Shown here one piece after another: positions 26,492 to 36,097 of a stretch of DNA of 64,000 nt; within the stretch, counting starts at the first letter, position 1, and each line of letters opens with the position of its first letter. The notes below the pieces were generated by a model that saw only the letters and a list, made by a program, of their open reading frames with translations, did not search any database and was not told the DNA's origin. The position numbers were made by a program, and so were the translations under genes. The stretch is from assembly GCF_016652235.1 (NCBI RefSeq), contig NZ_JAEPKU010000007.1, positions 1-64,000 on the forward strand, read 5' to 3'. Source of the stretch: Dysgonomonas sp. Marseille-P4677 (GTDB lineage: Bacteria > Bacteroidota > Bacteroidia > Bacteroidales > Dysgonomonadaceae).

Positions 26492-27973
26492 TTAATAGCC
26501 AGGGTTTTGTGTTAAGATACCATTAGAGTTGTCTATTTCAACCTGAGGAATAGGGTATAATTCATGTTTTCCTACTACAAAGTTAGGGATGAGATCTTTC
26601 GCCAAATCCCAACGAACCAAGTCGAAGAAACGTTCAAACTCCATAGCCAATTCGATACGACGTTCGTGGCGGATTTTATCCCGTAAAATATTTTCATTCC
26701 TATCTGTTACTTTAGGCAAGACAGTATTGTCCCCACCTCTGGCACGTTCACGTACCATCTCCAATTTAGCCAGAGCATCATCAACGTTTCCGAGTTCATT
26801 CGCAGCTTCAGCATGCATCAAAACGATATCGGAATAACGTATTAGCCTTATATTTACCCATGTTCCTTGATTCCCGCTTTCACGCCCGTATGCCGATCTT
26901 TCCGATGGCAGTGTATATACTTTTTTGTTGAAAAATTTATTGTATGAATCACCGGAAGCCTGTATAGTTTCACCGTTTAGTATTTGCCCATCAGTTAAGA
27001 CTGTAGCCTCTTTACGCGGATCGCCTGGTTCGTATGCAGCTATGAGGACAGTACTAGGGGAGTTGAATCCCCATCCAAGATTAGGAGTACCCCTTACGCC
27101 TTGTATCTGGGCATATTGTGAAGTTCTATTGATTTTTGAATTAGGCTGGTGTTCAACATCGACCTCAAAAATAGATTCGGGTCCAAACTCTTGTGCTTCT
27201 ATAAAGATTTTATCATAAGGAGTTGATAGATCATTATCTCCTGAAGCTATAATTTCTCCGGTATATGTAATTACTTCACTCCAATTCTTCTCATATAAAG
27301 CCATTTTTGCAAGAATAGCTCTTGCTGTATTCTGAGTGACTCTACCAAAGTTTTTAGTACTAACCATTTCTTTTCGCGTCATCAAGTAAGGTATTGCCCA
27401 ATCTATATCTTCTTTGGCTTTGACTTTTATTTCTGGTACGCTCATTCGCTCCGGCGACTCTTCTCCCGGAGAAAAGACACGGTCTACATACGGCACGGCA
27501 CCGAAAGCCTGAGTCAATCTGAAGTACATGGCTCCACGCAAGACTAAAGCTTCAGCAACGATACTGTTTTTTACATTTTCCAAAGAATCCGGAATTGCAG
27601 TTGCCAGGCTTATCGCTCTGTTAGCATTGGATATAACATTAAAAGTTCCCTGATAATAATCTTTCAAAGCACTATTGTCGGTAGTAAAACTCATAGTAGA
27701 AAATGGGACTATGTTAGCACCATCAGATGGGTTGCTCCCTTTCTCCGCATCCGGTGTTGTATAGTTATGCATAGCCAGTCCAGCCCAACAAAATGAATAT
27801 GCTCTAAGTCCGTCGTATGCTTTTTGCAACTCGCCTCTTGCCAATAAGTCTGTTCCTGTTACCCCTATATCAGTATTCTTATCATGTAACCACCCTTCGG
27901 GATAGCGATCCAGAAAAGAATCTGAACACGAAAAAAAGACAAATATTGTCAGTATGTATAATAAATTTTTCAT
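26492..27973 (-). CDS. SusD-family glycan-binding lipoprotein
   Basis: A 493-residue outer-membrane lipoprotein. The signal peptide ends in the lipobox FFSCSDSFLDRYPEGW (Cys16), the usual SusD start. The tetratricopeptide-rich alpha domain carries SIVAEALVLRGAMYFRLTQA and AKMALYEKNWSEVITYTGEI. RLIRYSDIVLMHAEAANELG and RIELAMEFERFFDLVRWD mark the C-terminal half, which ends LTQNPGY as in most family members. It pairs with the SusC porin 24 bp upstream to capture the glycan and load it into the transporter. The neighbouring enzymes point to beta-1,2-glucan as the ligand. Confidence 0.94.
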   Translation of the reverse strand: MKNLLYILTIFVFFSCSDSFLDRYPEGWLHDKNTDIGVTGTDLLARGELQKAYDGLRAYSFCWAGLAMHNYTTPDAEKGSNPSDGANIVPFSTMSFTTDNSALKDYYQGTFNVISNANRAISLATAIPDSLENVKNSIVAEALVLRGAMYFRLTQAFGAVPYVDRVFSPGEESPERMSVPEIKVKAKEDIDWAIPYLMTRKEMVSTKNFGRVTQNTARAILAKMALYEKNWSEVITYTGEIIASGDNDLSTPYDKIFIEAQEFGPESIFEVDVEHQPNSKINRTSQYAQIQGVRGTPNLGWGFNSPSTVLIAAYEPGDPRKEATVLTDGQILNGETIQASGDSYNKFFNKKVYTLPSERSAYGRESGNQGTWVNIRLIRYSDIVLMHAEAANELGNVDDALAKLEMVRERARGGDNTVLPKVTDRNENILRDKIRHERRIELAMEFERFFDLVRWDLAKDLIPNFVVGKHELYPIPQVEIDNSNGILTQNPGY

Positions 27974-27997
27974 AATAGCTTTTTAATTTGTTATTTC

Positions 27998-30900
27998 TTA
28001 GAATGATATCATAACACCTCCGGTAATTGTCATTGGAAGAGGATAAGTACCTCCATCATCAACTGCACCTTCCAATATACTACCACTAACTTCAGGAGTA
28101 TAGCCCGAGTTCTTCTTAAACGTCAATAAGTTTTCTGCATTACAATAAACTCTTAAAGAGCTTACACCTAGTTTGCTTAGCACAGATGTAGGTACGTTAT
28201 AGCCCAATTGCACTCCTCTCAATCGGATATACGAACCATCTTCAAGCAAGTTGGTCGATGGGGAATGATTATGGCCTCTGGCTGCATTAATCATAGGTTC
28301 GGAGTTTGATGTCTCTACTCCATGCCAACGATCGATCATATCTTCGTAATAATTGAATTGAGCAAAAGTAGGCAACTTCTTCTTATTTAATATTTTATTT
28401 CCAGATACCCCGTTGAAATTCATGTTAATGTCAAAGTTCTTGTATTCGAATCCTATAGAGAAACCGTATACGAAAGTAGGAATAGATGAGCCAATAAATG
28501 TCCGGTCGTTGCTGTCTATTTTTTCATCACCATTAACGTCTTTAAACCGGATATCTCCTGGTCTAGACACCCATGCCGACGGATAATATGCCGCTATTTC
28601 TTCATCTGTCTGGAAAATACCATCTTGAACATAACCATAAAATGATCCTATAGGATGCCCTACGGATGTACGATGATATACATGAGATAATGATGCGTTA
28701 TTGTTACCTAAAGATACAACTCGGTTTCGTATAGTCGAACCATTAAAACTGGTATTATAAGCAAAATCACCTACTTTATCTCTCCATGAAACATTAAATT
28801 CTATTCCGCTATTACTAACCGACCCTGCATTGGTTACTTTATAGTTCGGTCCTATAGCTGCCGGAAGAGGAACCGTTGCTAATAAATCACTATTCTTTTT
28901 GTAGTAGTAACCAACATCGGCAGTCAGACGTTGTTGGAAGAAATACCCCTCAATTCCGACATCCACCCCAGTCATTACTTCCCAGTGTAAATTTTCGTCA
29001 GCCAGACCGTCAATTGTAGGCAAGTAAATAGTATTACCATCTAATATTATTGAACTACCCTGAGGGTCTATACGTCTGTAATTTTGAAAATCTCCAATCT
29101 TATCATTACCAAGTTTACCCCAACTGGCTCTTAACTTAAGAAAGTCAATTTTTTCTTTAAATGATTCCATGAAATTTTCTTCTGATATAACCCAGCCGGC
29201 TCCTATAGAAGGAAAGTATCCCCATCTATGGTTTGCAGCAAATTTTGAAGATCCATCGGCACGGAAAGTAGCTGTAAGTAAATATTTATTATCATAAGAA
29301 TAATTTACACGAGAGAGGTAAGAGATGAAAGCTGATTGCCCAAAACTGTTGCCAACGCCTAGTTTTTTTGCTTTCTCGTCTAATGTCCATAAATCTTCCG
29401 GCAGATTTTCTTCATTGTTGAATATAGAGTCTGTGTGGGCTGAAAAGCCTTTGTGCTTGTTCTCGTAGGCTGTATAGCCAGCCATTGCTCCGATTTTATG
29501 TTTATCTATAGTTTTGTCATAATTCAATATAAAGTCGGCTTGGAGTTTAGTATACTCGTTTGTTTCTTTTTTTGCTGTAGCAACAAGATTTCGTTGGCTA
29601 GTTTCCTCCAGTCCGGGATAATTAACATCATAGATAGGTGTATAAGTCCTTGTGTTATTGATGCCAACATCGAAAAAGCCCGTAGCTTTAAATTTAAAAT
29701 CTTTCAGGAAGCTGATTTCTGCATAAATATTTCCTACGGCCCTATATCCATAAGGCTCTTGTGTTCCTTTTCGTGTTTCCATTGTAGCTACAGGATTTCC
29801 CACATTACTTTGTATCCCGGGAGGAGGGGTAAATATTCCACCAAGCTTACTATAGTCTCTATCTGCTTCTGCACGATATGGGCTGTAAGTAGGTAATGCA
29901 CGCGCGGCATTAGGTAAAACACCGCCGTACATAGGCTCTGTTTCCCATCGACTTAGCCCTACATTAGTGCCTAATTTTATAGCTTTATTTACTTTAATAT
30001 CTCCTGCATAGTTTAAATTTAATCTTTCATAAGAGTTGTATCTAACTATACCATCTTGTTTATAATAGCCTGCCGAGATCATAGATGTGCTTTTGTCGTT
30101 CCCTGTGCTTACCGACAAATGATGATTGGTAATAATAGCTGGATGGAAAATCTCTTTTTGCCAATCCGTCCCCTTTCCAAGAAGATCTCCTTCCCAAGGG
30201 CTTGGGATAGCCGGAGGGGCAGCATCTTTCCCACTAGCTATTGCCTTTTCATATATAGCTAACTCATCGTAATATTCATTCATCAGGCGTTCATTATAAA
30301 GTACCGTAAATTCTGTCGCATCTGTAAGTTTCAACCTATCTCTGTTTGCCAGATATTGAACTCCGACATAACCATCGTATTTTACTTGGGTTTTACCCGC
30401 TTGTCCTCTATTCGTAGTTATTATGATAACTCCATTTGCACCCTGTACACCAAAAATTGATAATGACGATGGATCCTTCAGTACCTCCAAAGATAGGATG
30501 TCGTTCATATTCACAAAGTCAATATTGTCAACAATCATCCCATCTACCACAAATATAGGTTTAGTATCGGCATTTAGTGTTCCTACTCCTCTCAGTCTTA
30601 TTTCAGGTGCTGCTCCTGGCGTTCCACTATTTACGATATTCAATCCAGGGACTTTACCTTGCAGTGCACTAATAGGATTATTGGTTGGAACACCTATCAG
30701 ATCTTTTGTACTAACAGAAACAATAGATCCAGTAAGGTCTCTCTTACGTATCTTCCCATATCCGACCTCGATCTCCACAGCACCAAGTGTTGTAACATCA
30801 CCTTCCAGAATGACATTTATAATTTCACTATCTCCCACTTTTATAGTTAAACTCTTTCTTCCGATATAAGAAAAATGAAGCTCATCTCCTTTTTGAGCAG

Positions 30901-31138
30901 AGATTGAGTATCTACCATCAATATCTGTTATTGTTGCCTGATTTGTGTTTACCACTTTTACAGAGACTCCAATCAAAGTTTCATTCATTTCATCGGTCAC
31001 AACTCCTGTAATTGTTTTTGTTTGAGCAAAAACTTCACAAGGGAGTAGCACCAATACCATAGATAATAGTACTATCCGTATTACTATCTTACATTTTCTA
31101 AATTTGCTTTTTTTCATAGATGTGAATAAGTTTTTCAT
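27998..31138 (-). CDS. SusC-family TonB-dependent outer-membrane transporter
   Basis: A 1046-residue TonB-dependent porin. A signal peptide (ends CEVFAQ, about residue 39) is followed by a carboxypeptidase D regulatory-like domain (TITGVVTDEMNETLIGVSVK). The TonB-box region EIEVGYGKIRKRDLTG, the plug with LRGVGTLNADTKPIFVVDGM, and the C-terminal 22-strand barrel follow. The length is normal for SusC proteins. It imports oligosaccharides through the outer membrane with TonB energy, together with the SusD protein encoded 24 bp downstream. The 255 bp gap before it, after the regulator gene, should carry the PUL promoter, but I saw no clear TAnnTTTG box there. Confidence 0.95.
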   Translation of the reverse strand: MKNLFTSMKKSKFRKCKIVIRIVLLSMVLVLLPCEVFAQTKTITGVVTDEMNETLIGVSVKVVNTNQATITDIDGRYSISAQKGDELHFSYIGRKSLTIKVGDSEIINVILEGDVTTLGAVEIEVGYGKIRKRDLTGSIVSVSTKDLIGVPTNNPISALQGKVPGLNIVNSGTPGAAPEIRLRGVGTLNADTKPIFVVDGMIVDNIDFVNMNDILSLEVLKDPSSLSIFGVQGANGVIIITTNRGQAGKTQVKYDGYVGVQYLANRDRLKLTDATEFTVLYNERLMNEYYDELAIYEKAIASGKDAAPPAIPSPWEGDLLGKGTDWQKEIFHPAIITNHHLSVSTGNDKSTSMISAGYYKQDGIVRYNSYERLNLNYAGDIKVNKAIKLGTNVGLSRWETEPMYGGVLPNAARALPTYSPYRAEADRDYSKLGGIFTPPPGIQSNVGNPVATMETRKGTQEPYGYRAVGNIYAEISFLKDFKFKATGFFDVGINNTRTYTPIYDVNYPGLEETSQRNLVATAKKETNEYTKLQADFILNYDKTIDKHKIGAMAGYTAYENKHKGFSAHTDSIFNNEENLPEDLWTLDEKAKKLGVGNSFGQSAFISYLSRVNYSYDNKYLLTATFRADGSSKFAANHRWGYFPSIGAGWVISEENFMESFKEKIDFLKLRASWGKLGNDKIGDFQNYRRIDPQGSSIILDGNTIYLPTIDGLADENLHWEVMTGVDVGIEGYFFQQRLTADVGYYYKKNSDLLATVPLPAAIGPNYKVTNAGSVSNSGIEFNVSWRDKVGDFAYNTSFNGSTIRNRVVSLGNNNASLSHVYHRTSVGHPIGSFYGYVQDGIFQTDEEIAAYYPSAWVSRPGDIRFKDVNGDEKIDSNDRTFIGSSIPTFVYGFSIGFEYKNFDINMNFNGVSGNKILNKKKLPTFAQFNYYEDMIDRWHGVETSNSEPMINAARGHNHSPSTNLLEDGSYIRLRGVQLGYNVPTSVLSKLGVSSLRVYCNAENLLTFKKNSGYTPEVSGSILEGAVDDGGTYPLPMTITGGVMISF

Positions 31139-31393
31139 ATTATATTAAGATTACCATAGTAATTTATGGGACATGTTGAACATGGTTATGTCTTGTTGAG
31201 TTAACAACAAGGAGACATTTGCAAAACAAATTTTTTTTTGTTGAATTGTTATAAAAAAAATCTCACGGAATACACCTTTTGAGTATCAATCGCAATCACG
31301 ATCATCTCACAAAAACATGTAATTACTTAGTTATTAGTAAATAAAGTGTGTGTATGTTTATATCTATACGCTATTTTACTCTCAATAAGTATA

Positions 31394-34231
31394 TTATAAA
31401 TCCAATAAGAAGTCTGTTAAATGTATATTACTAGGGATATTTAGCTTCTTCCTTATTTTTGATCTGTTATTTTCAACTGTCCTTACAGATAAATTTAGCA
31501 TTTGTGCAATTTCTTTAGAGTCATAGTTTAGCCTAAGGCACATGCATATTTTCAAATCATTAGGTGTAATATCAGGGGATATTTTTTTTAATTTCATAAA
31601 GAAATCGGGATGTTTTTCTTCGAATGTTATCAGAATAATTTCCCATTGATCTTCATTCTTTTCTCCTGTTTTTAGTAGATTTTTGAGTTTTCTATATAGT
31701 TCCGATATATCTTTTTTATCTTTTCCATAGTATTGGTTGTTAATTATCTCTCTGATATCATCTACCAATTTATTCTTTTGTAGAATAAGGTTTGCACGAG
31801 TAAATAATTCGGCATTCACCTGATTTATCTTTTTTTCTAATTGTAAATTTTGATATTTCAATCGATTCCTTTCTCTGGAACGTATCTTTTGTATATGAAG
31901 GTTCCGGTGATGTCTTAGAACTAATTTCCAAATTATCCAAAATAATGTGCAGGCAATGATAAAGTAGGAGATTATAGCTATTGTTGATTTGCAGAAAGGT
32001 TTCTCTATGATTAAATCTATTTGGTAAGGCTCGGAAGTCTCCTCCAATTGATTAATTGTGCGGACAAATAGTGTATAACGACCACTGGGTAATCGTTCAA
32101 AACTTATAATGTCCGATTTATGTGATTTTGACCAATCGCTGTCTATTCCTTTCAACTTAAATTGGAAATATTCATCTTGATAAAAAGAGTTGGGGTTAAA
32201 AACTTTGACTTGGACTAAGTTGGCATAAGAAGATTTTATAGTTATAATTGAGTCTTTATTCAACATGAGATTGTTGTACTCTGTATTCCCATTCCTGTCT
32301 GTTCCCGAAATATTTAGTATAATAGGAGAAGTGGGCAAACTATAGGTAGGTTTCCTATCCATTGTGTGAAGTAGGAATCCATTATCAAGACATATTAAAC
32401 TTAATGTGTCATTGATGATACTGACGTTTTCGAAACGCTCTACCAAAGAGAGTCTATGGTTACCCAGAAAATATTGATCCATAATTAGAGCTTTTACCCC
32501 ATCATAATATAATAGATAGACAGATTTATTGGTGATTATCCAGTAATGATGCTTTTTCTGTTTAACAATATTTTGTATACTTTTTACGGATGCTAGGCAA
32601 TTATTCAAAATTGTGTTCGGTTCAATTTTATTTGATATTTCATCATATGTATAAAAAAGGCTGTCATTCGATAATACAATTCGGCTCCCTATCTTTAACA
32701 TATTTATATTTTCGTGAAAATTGAATTGCTTATCACCTCCAAAATATGTATTAGCAGCTATACTAAAGTCCTGATTTAATCTTAATTTATAAACACCTTT
32801 ATATGGAATTTTCAACCATAGATTATTTAAATAATCTGTCATCACGTATTTGACAGGAATATTTTGTATACCCACTTCTATTCTTTGGTTGCCATCAATA
32901 ATTAAACACTTATTATACATTGAGGCTATAGATACATTTTTTTCGAACAGATGCTCTTCTTGAAAATTAAATACACCATTGTTATTTTCGCTGAATATCG
33001 AAGTTCTTAACTTCTTAGATATTTCTATAATACCTCTATTATGAGCACAGAATAAACGTCCATTACTTTCTGTCAGTTTCCAGGCCTGCCCCTGCGTATT
33101 ATCTATTAATTTTATGTTATTTAATGATTTTGAACCGAAAAAATCTTTTTGCGAAATGTAATAAATACCTTGGTTCGTACATAAGAACAATCTTCCATCC
33201 CATATCTTCGCATCGTATATTGTTCCGATTTTATTTTGTCCAAATGTAAAATAATCTAGATTATCCCAGTATTGCATATTTCCAAGTCCGCTATCGTAAC
33301 CAATCCAGACCGAGCCCAATTTGCTTTCAAAAAGAGACAAAATAGTATTATTCATCAATTGATTCCCTGTCGAGAAGTGGTTTAGTATCTGCCCATTCAC
33401 ATCTGCTTCGTAAATACCTTCTAAAATTGTACCTAGCAGATATTTCCCATTTTTTGTTCTAATGCCACAATTCAATTCTCCTACTTGTACAGCATCAGAT
33501 ATTGGGGAATCCCACTTTATCAACTCTTTATTATTATAAATAAAGATTCCAGAATTAGAAGTACCTATGAGATACTTATTATCTTGATAAGGCAGGATTA
33601 CTCTTACATCTGTATTTTTTAATTTATCAGTACCTACCAACAATTCCAACTCAAGTCCATTTACACGATATAACCCACCTTTCATATATTGTACCCATAG
33701 TTCGTCTCCAGCTGGAAGCAAAAATAATACCGGCTTCGTTATATTCACCTTTTCTACTCTTGAATCTTTATATCTGAATATAGATTTAAATGACTGAAAA
33801 TAGATTGCGTTGTCGTGCTTCCAACTTTGCCAGAAATCACCATACATAATATTTTTTTCAGGTACATCTTTACTTAAATGTGTATACATTAACTTTCCGG
33901 AATGTTCTCTGTCCCATCTGCCAAACCCTTCAACATTTCCTGTGTAAATGCAATTATGGTTCTCTACACATATCGATTTGATTGGTTGATTACCTGGTAA
34001 ACGGTATAAGTTCCATTTTATGCCATCAAATTCGAGAAGACCGCTTTCATTTGCAACATAGATAAAACCTTTATCATCTTCTTTTATATTCCAATTCTTA
34101 CTAGCTGCTCCATACAATTGCTTGTCAAGGTTATGAATATAAGGATTTTTGGAATAACCTATTAGAGAGACACATAACAAAGTAATCAAATGCATATGTT
34201 TAATATAAAATATAGATAATATGTGTTTCAT
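31394..34231 (-). CDS. One-component PUL regulator: beta-propeller, Y_Y_Y, LuxR-type HTH
   Basis: A 945-residue membrane regulator. A signal peptide (HMHLITLLCVSLIGYSK) is followed by a sensor made of two-component-regulator propeller repeats (about 40-640, with NWNIKEDDKGFIYVANESGL). Then come the Y_Y_Y domain (EYFQFKLKGIDSDWSKS, about 690-755), one membrane helix (IISYFIIACTLFWIIWKL), a coiled coil and a C-terminal LuxR-type helix-turn-helix (LNLSVRTVENNRSKIRKKL). There is no histidine kinase or receiver domain, unlike classical hybrid two-component systems. It probably senses the PUL glycan in the periplasm and binds DNA directly or through proteolysis. It lies upstream of susC on the same strand. 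An IS lies 40 bp upstream of its start. Confidence 0.88.
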   Translation of the reverse strand: MKHILSIFYIKHMHLITLLCVSLIGYSKNPYIHNLDKQLYGAASKNWNIKEDDKGFIYVANESGLLEFDGIKWNLYRLPGNQPIKSICVENHNCIYTGNVEGFGRWDREHSGKLMYTHLSKDVPEKNIMYGDFWQSWKHDNAIYFQSFKSIFRYKDSRVEKVNITKPVLFLLPAGDELWVQYMKGGLYRVNGLELELLVGTDKLKNTDVRVILPYQDNKYLIGTSNSGIFIYNNKELIKWDSPISDAVQVGELNCGIRTKNGKYLLGTILEGIYEADVNGQILNHFSTGNQLMNNTILSLFESKLGSVWIGYDSGLGNMQYWDNLDYFTFGQNKIGTIYDAKIWDGRLFLCTNQGIYYISQKDFFGSKSLNNIKLIDNTQGQAWKLTESNGRLFCAHNRGIIEISKKLRTSIFSENNNGVFNFQEEHLFEKNVSIASMYNKCLIIDGNQRIEVGIQNIPVKYVMTDYLNNLWLKIPYKGVYKLRLNQDFSIAANTYFGGDKQFNFHENINMLKIGSRIVLSNDSLFYTYDEISNKIEPNTILNNCLASVKSIQNIVKQKKHHYWIITNKSVYLLYYDGVKALIMDQYFLGNHRLSLVERFENVSIINDTLSLICLDNGFLLHTMDRKPTYSLPTSPIILNISGTDRNGNTEYNNLMLNKDSIITIKSSYANLVQVKVFNPNSFYQDEYFQFKLKGIDSDWSKSHKSDIISFERLPSGRYTLFVRTINQLEETSEPYQIDLIIEKPFCKSTIAIISYFIIACTLFWIIWKLVLRHHRNLHIQKIRSRERNRLKYQNLQLEKKINQVNAELFTRANLILQKNKLVDDIREIINNQYYGKDKKDISELYRKLKNLLKTGEKNEDQWEIILITFEEKHPDFFMKLKKISPDITPNDLKICMCLRLNYDSKEIAQMLNLSVRTVENNRSKIRKKLNIPSNIHLTDFLLDL

Positions 34232-34271
34232 TAGAAATATTTTGAGTTTGAAAATATATCAAGATTCATTA

Positions 34272-35926
34272 CTGTCCCATTAAAATCTCAAATTGTTCTT
34301 TGAAATATTTGAAGTTTATTTAGTTGTCCCTCAAAAACTCACTTTTGCAACTAATTTATAAAAACAGATTGCCTGTATTTCTACCCGGATATAGACAATT
34401 TTTTGTTTATATTTGTTGATCATCCTCTTAAAGTTGAAAACTGAGGCTGCCAATAGCACATTGATAGCATCTCCAAAGTCCCCTTTGTAGAAGTTTCCGG
34501 ACAATCTATGGTCCTGTTTTAGATGTCCGATAATTGGCTCTATAGCTGCCCGACGGTTATGTGATTCTTTCCGTTTCTGCTGTTGATAGGTATTCAATTT
34601 CTTTGAAAATGGCTTAGCAATATGAATGCTAGTCTCTACTATAACAGTTTTACCTTTATAGCCTCTGCTCGCAAAAACATTTTTGGGCGGCTTTTTCTTA
34701 AGTCTTTTGTATTGTTCTAAAGCTTTAGGTAATGTAGCAACATATTCATTCTTAAAGGATAAGGCTCCCACTGTTACTCTTGCACTTTGGGTATAAAGGG
34801 TAGAAGCCATCTTTCCGGACTCATGTTTTTTATGTTCTTCTCCTTTTGAAATGCAATGTACAGGAGGTTCATGCAGGCTATGAATCTTATTCTTATCACT
34901 TCTTTTTTGATTAAAAACTCTTGTGAATAAATTCAATGACTCGCTATAATTGTAATTATCTGGTAATTTACGTTCTAACTCTTGAGCTAATCGTCCTACG
35001 ATTGTTCTAATTTTGCGACCGCCTGCACAGGATTTTTTCTTATTCTTGGGATGATTGCTGAAACGAATATCAACATACAACTTTTTCAATGTGTGAGTGT
35101 AAGCCTGACGGGGTATAATATTTTCCTGGTTGGTTATTTTCTTACATTTGGCTATGATTTTTCGATGCAACTTATTATCTGTCGGATAAGTGATATTTTT
35201 CTCTTGAACTGTCGTGTCAGCTGAAATATCTGGTTCATTACCATCTTTACCATTGATGTGGATACTTTCACACAGAATCAATTCGCATCCTTTGACGCCA
35301 ATACGTTGTCGAAACATTACTAGTTCAGTTGTCACACATGGAATTTTCACAATAAACTTGTTTTGACCACACAAATACTTGTAGTAAATGTTTTCACTCC
35401 ATTGTTCAACTAGTCTCTCATCCGATAAATTACGGATATATTTAAGAATCAGCAAGACAACCATCAGGCGAATTAGCTTGGATGGGACTCCTTCATCTGC
35501 ACTATAAAACTTTGAAAACTCTCTTTCAAATATATCCCAATCTACCTTGAATGCTAAAATATAGAGTGGATGTTTTTGGTCTAAACTACCTCCCAAAGAA
35601 AAGAATAAACTTTGTTGGGCATCATTTTTACTTGGTCTAAGCATAAAAAAATTGCAATAATTAATGTGTAAAGATAAGGATTCTTCCAGATTTATACGAA
35701 TGTATCTAAAGACAATTTACTATTAATTAGTGTTTTAAATGCTAAATAAGGAATGACTAGTTAGTTATAGAGGTTTTTCGAATCAACGGACTTGAATTTA
35801 TAGCTTTGCAATCAGATTAATCTGATTGTACATGTTTCAAGATAAATTCGTTTTTATTCAAGAAACCCATGTAACTAACTAAATATCAAATATCTAAAAG
35901 AGTGATTTGTGATTTTAACGGGGCAG
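34272..35926. mobile_element. IS5-family insertion sequence
   Basis: The left end CTGTCCCATTAAAATC (34272) and the right end, read inward as CTGCCCCGTTAAAATC (from 35926), form imperfect terminal inverted repeats of about 30 bases that bracket the transposase. The flanks are TTA on the left and TAA on the right, compatible with TNA-type target sites but not identical. A 20-bp palindrome CAATCAGATTAATCTGATTG lies at 35809-35828 inside the non-coding right part. The element is 40 bp upstream of the PUL regulator start, so it could change regulator expression. Confidence 0.8.
34331..35644 (-). CDS. IS5-family DDE transposase, probably inactive
   Basis: A 437-residue transposase with the N-terminal helix-turn-helix-like domain (HPLYILAFKVDWDIFEREFS, LIRLMVVLLILKYIRNLSDE) and the DDE domain. 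The first Asp is Asp143 in ISADTTVQEKN, and the Glu is Glu369 in RRAAIEPIIGHLKQDHRL. The second Asp, expected in a DRGYKG segment, is Ser326 (NVFASRGYKG). The middle part ESGKMASTLYTQSARVTVG also departs from the usual EFGNKVS pattern. The frame is intact and the ends are present, but a missing catalytic Asp means the enzyme should not work. Movement would need help from another copy. Confidence 0.85.
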   Translation of the reverse strand: MLRPSKNDAQQSLFFSLGGSLDQKHPLYILAFKVDWDIFEREFSKFYSADEGVPSKLIRLMVVLLILKYIRNLSDERLVEQWSENIYYKYLCGQNKFIVKIPCVTTELVMFRQRIGVKGCELILCESIHINGKDGNEPDISADTTVQEKNITYPTDNKLHRKIIAKCKKITNQENIIPRQAYTHTLKKLYVDIRFSNHPKNKKKSCAGGRKIRTIVGRLAQELERKLPDNYNYSESLNLFTRVFNQKRSDKNKIHSLHEPPVHCISKGEEHKKHESGKMASTLYTQSARVTVGALSFKNEYVATLPKALEQYKRLKKKPPKNVFASRGYKGKTVIVETSIHIAKPFSKKLNTYQQQKRKESHNRRAAIEPIIGHLKQDHRLSGNFYKGDFGDAINVLLAASVFNFKRMINKYKQKIVYIRVEIQAICFYKLVAKVSF

Positions 35927-36097
35927 TAAAGATAAAGAATCAATAAAGATTTGGCTATCCCATATCTGGTGAAAGAGAATTATTTTATAATACCTGACAA
36001 AAACGGATTAAGGATTATTCCTTTATGGTAATGCCTCTAGTCTATACTTATTTTTTCGTCCGCTGTTTTTTTGATCTTTTATACGGAATGAGAAGTC

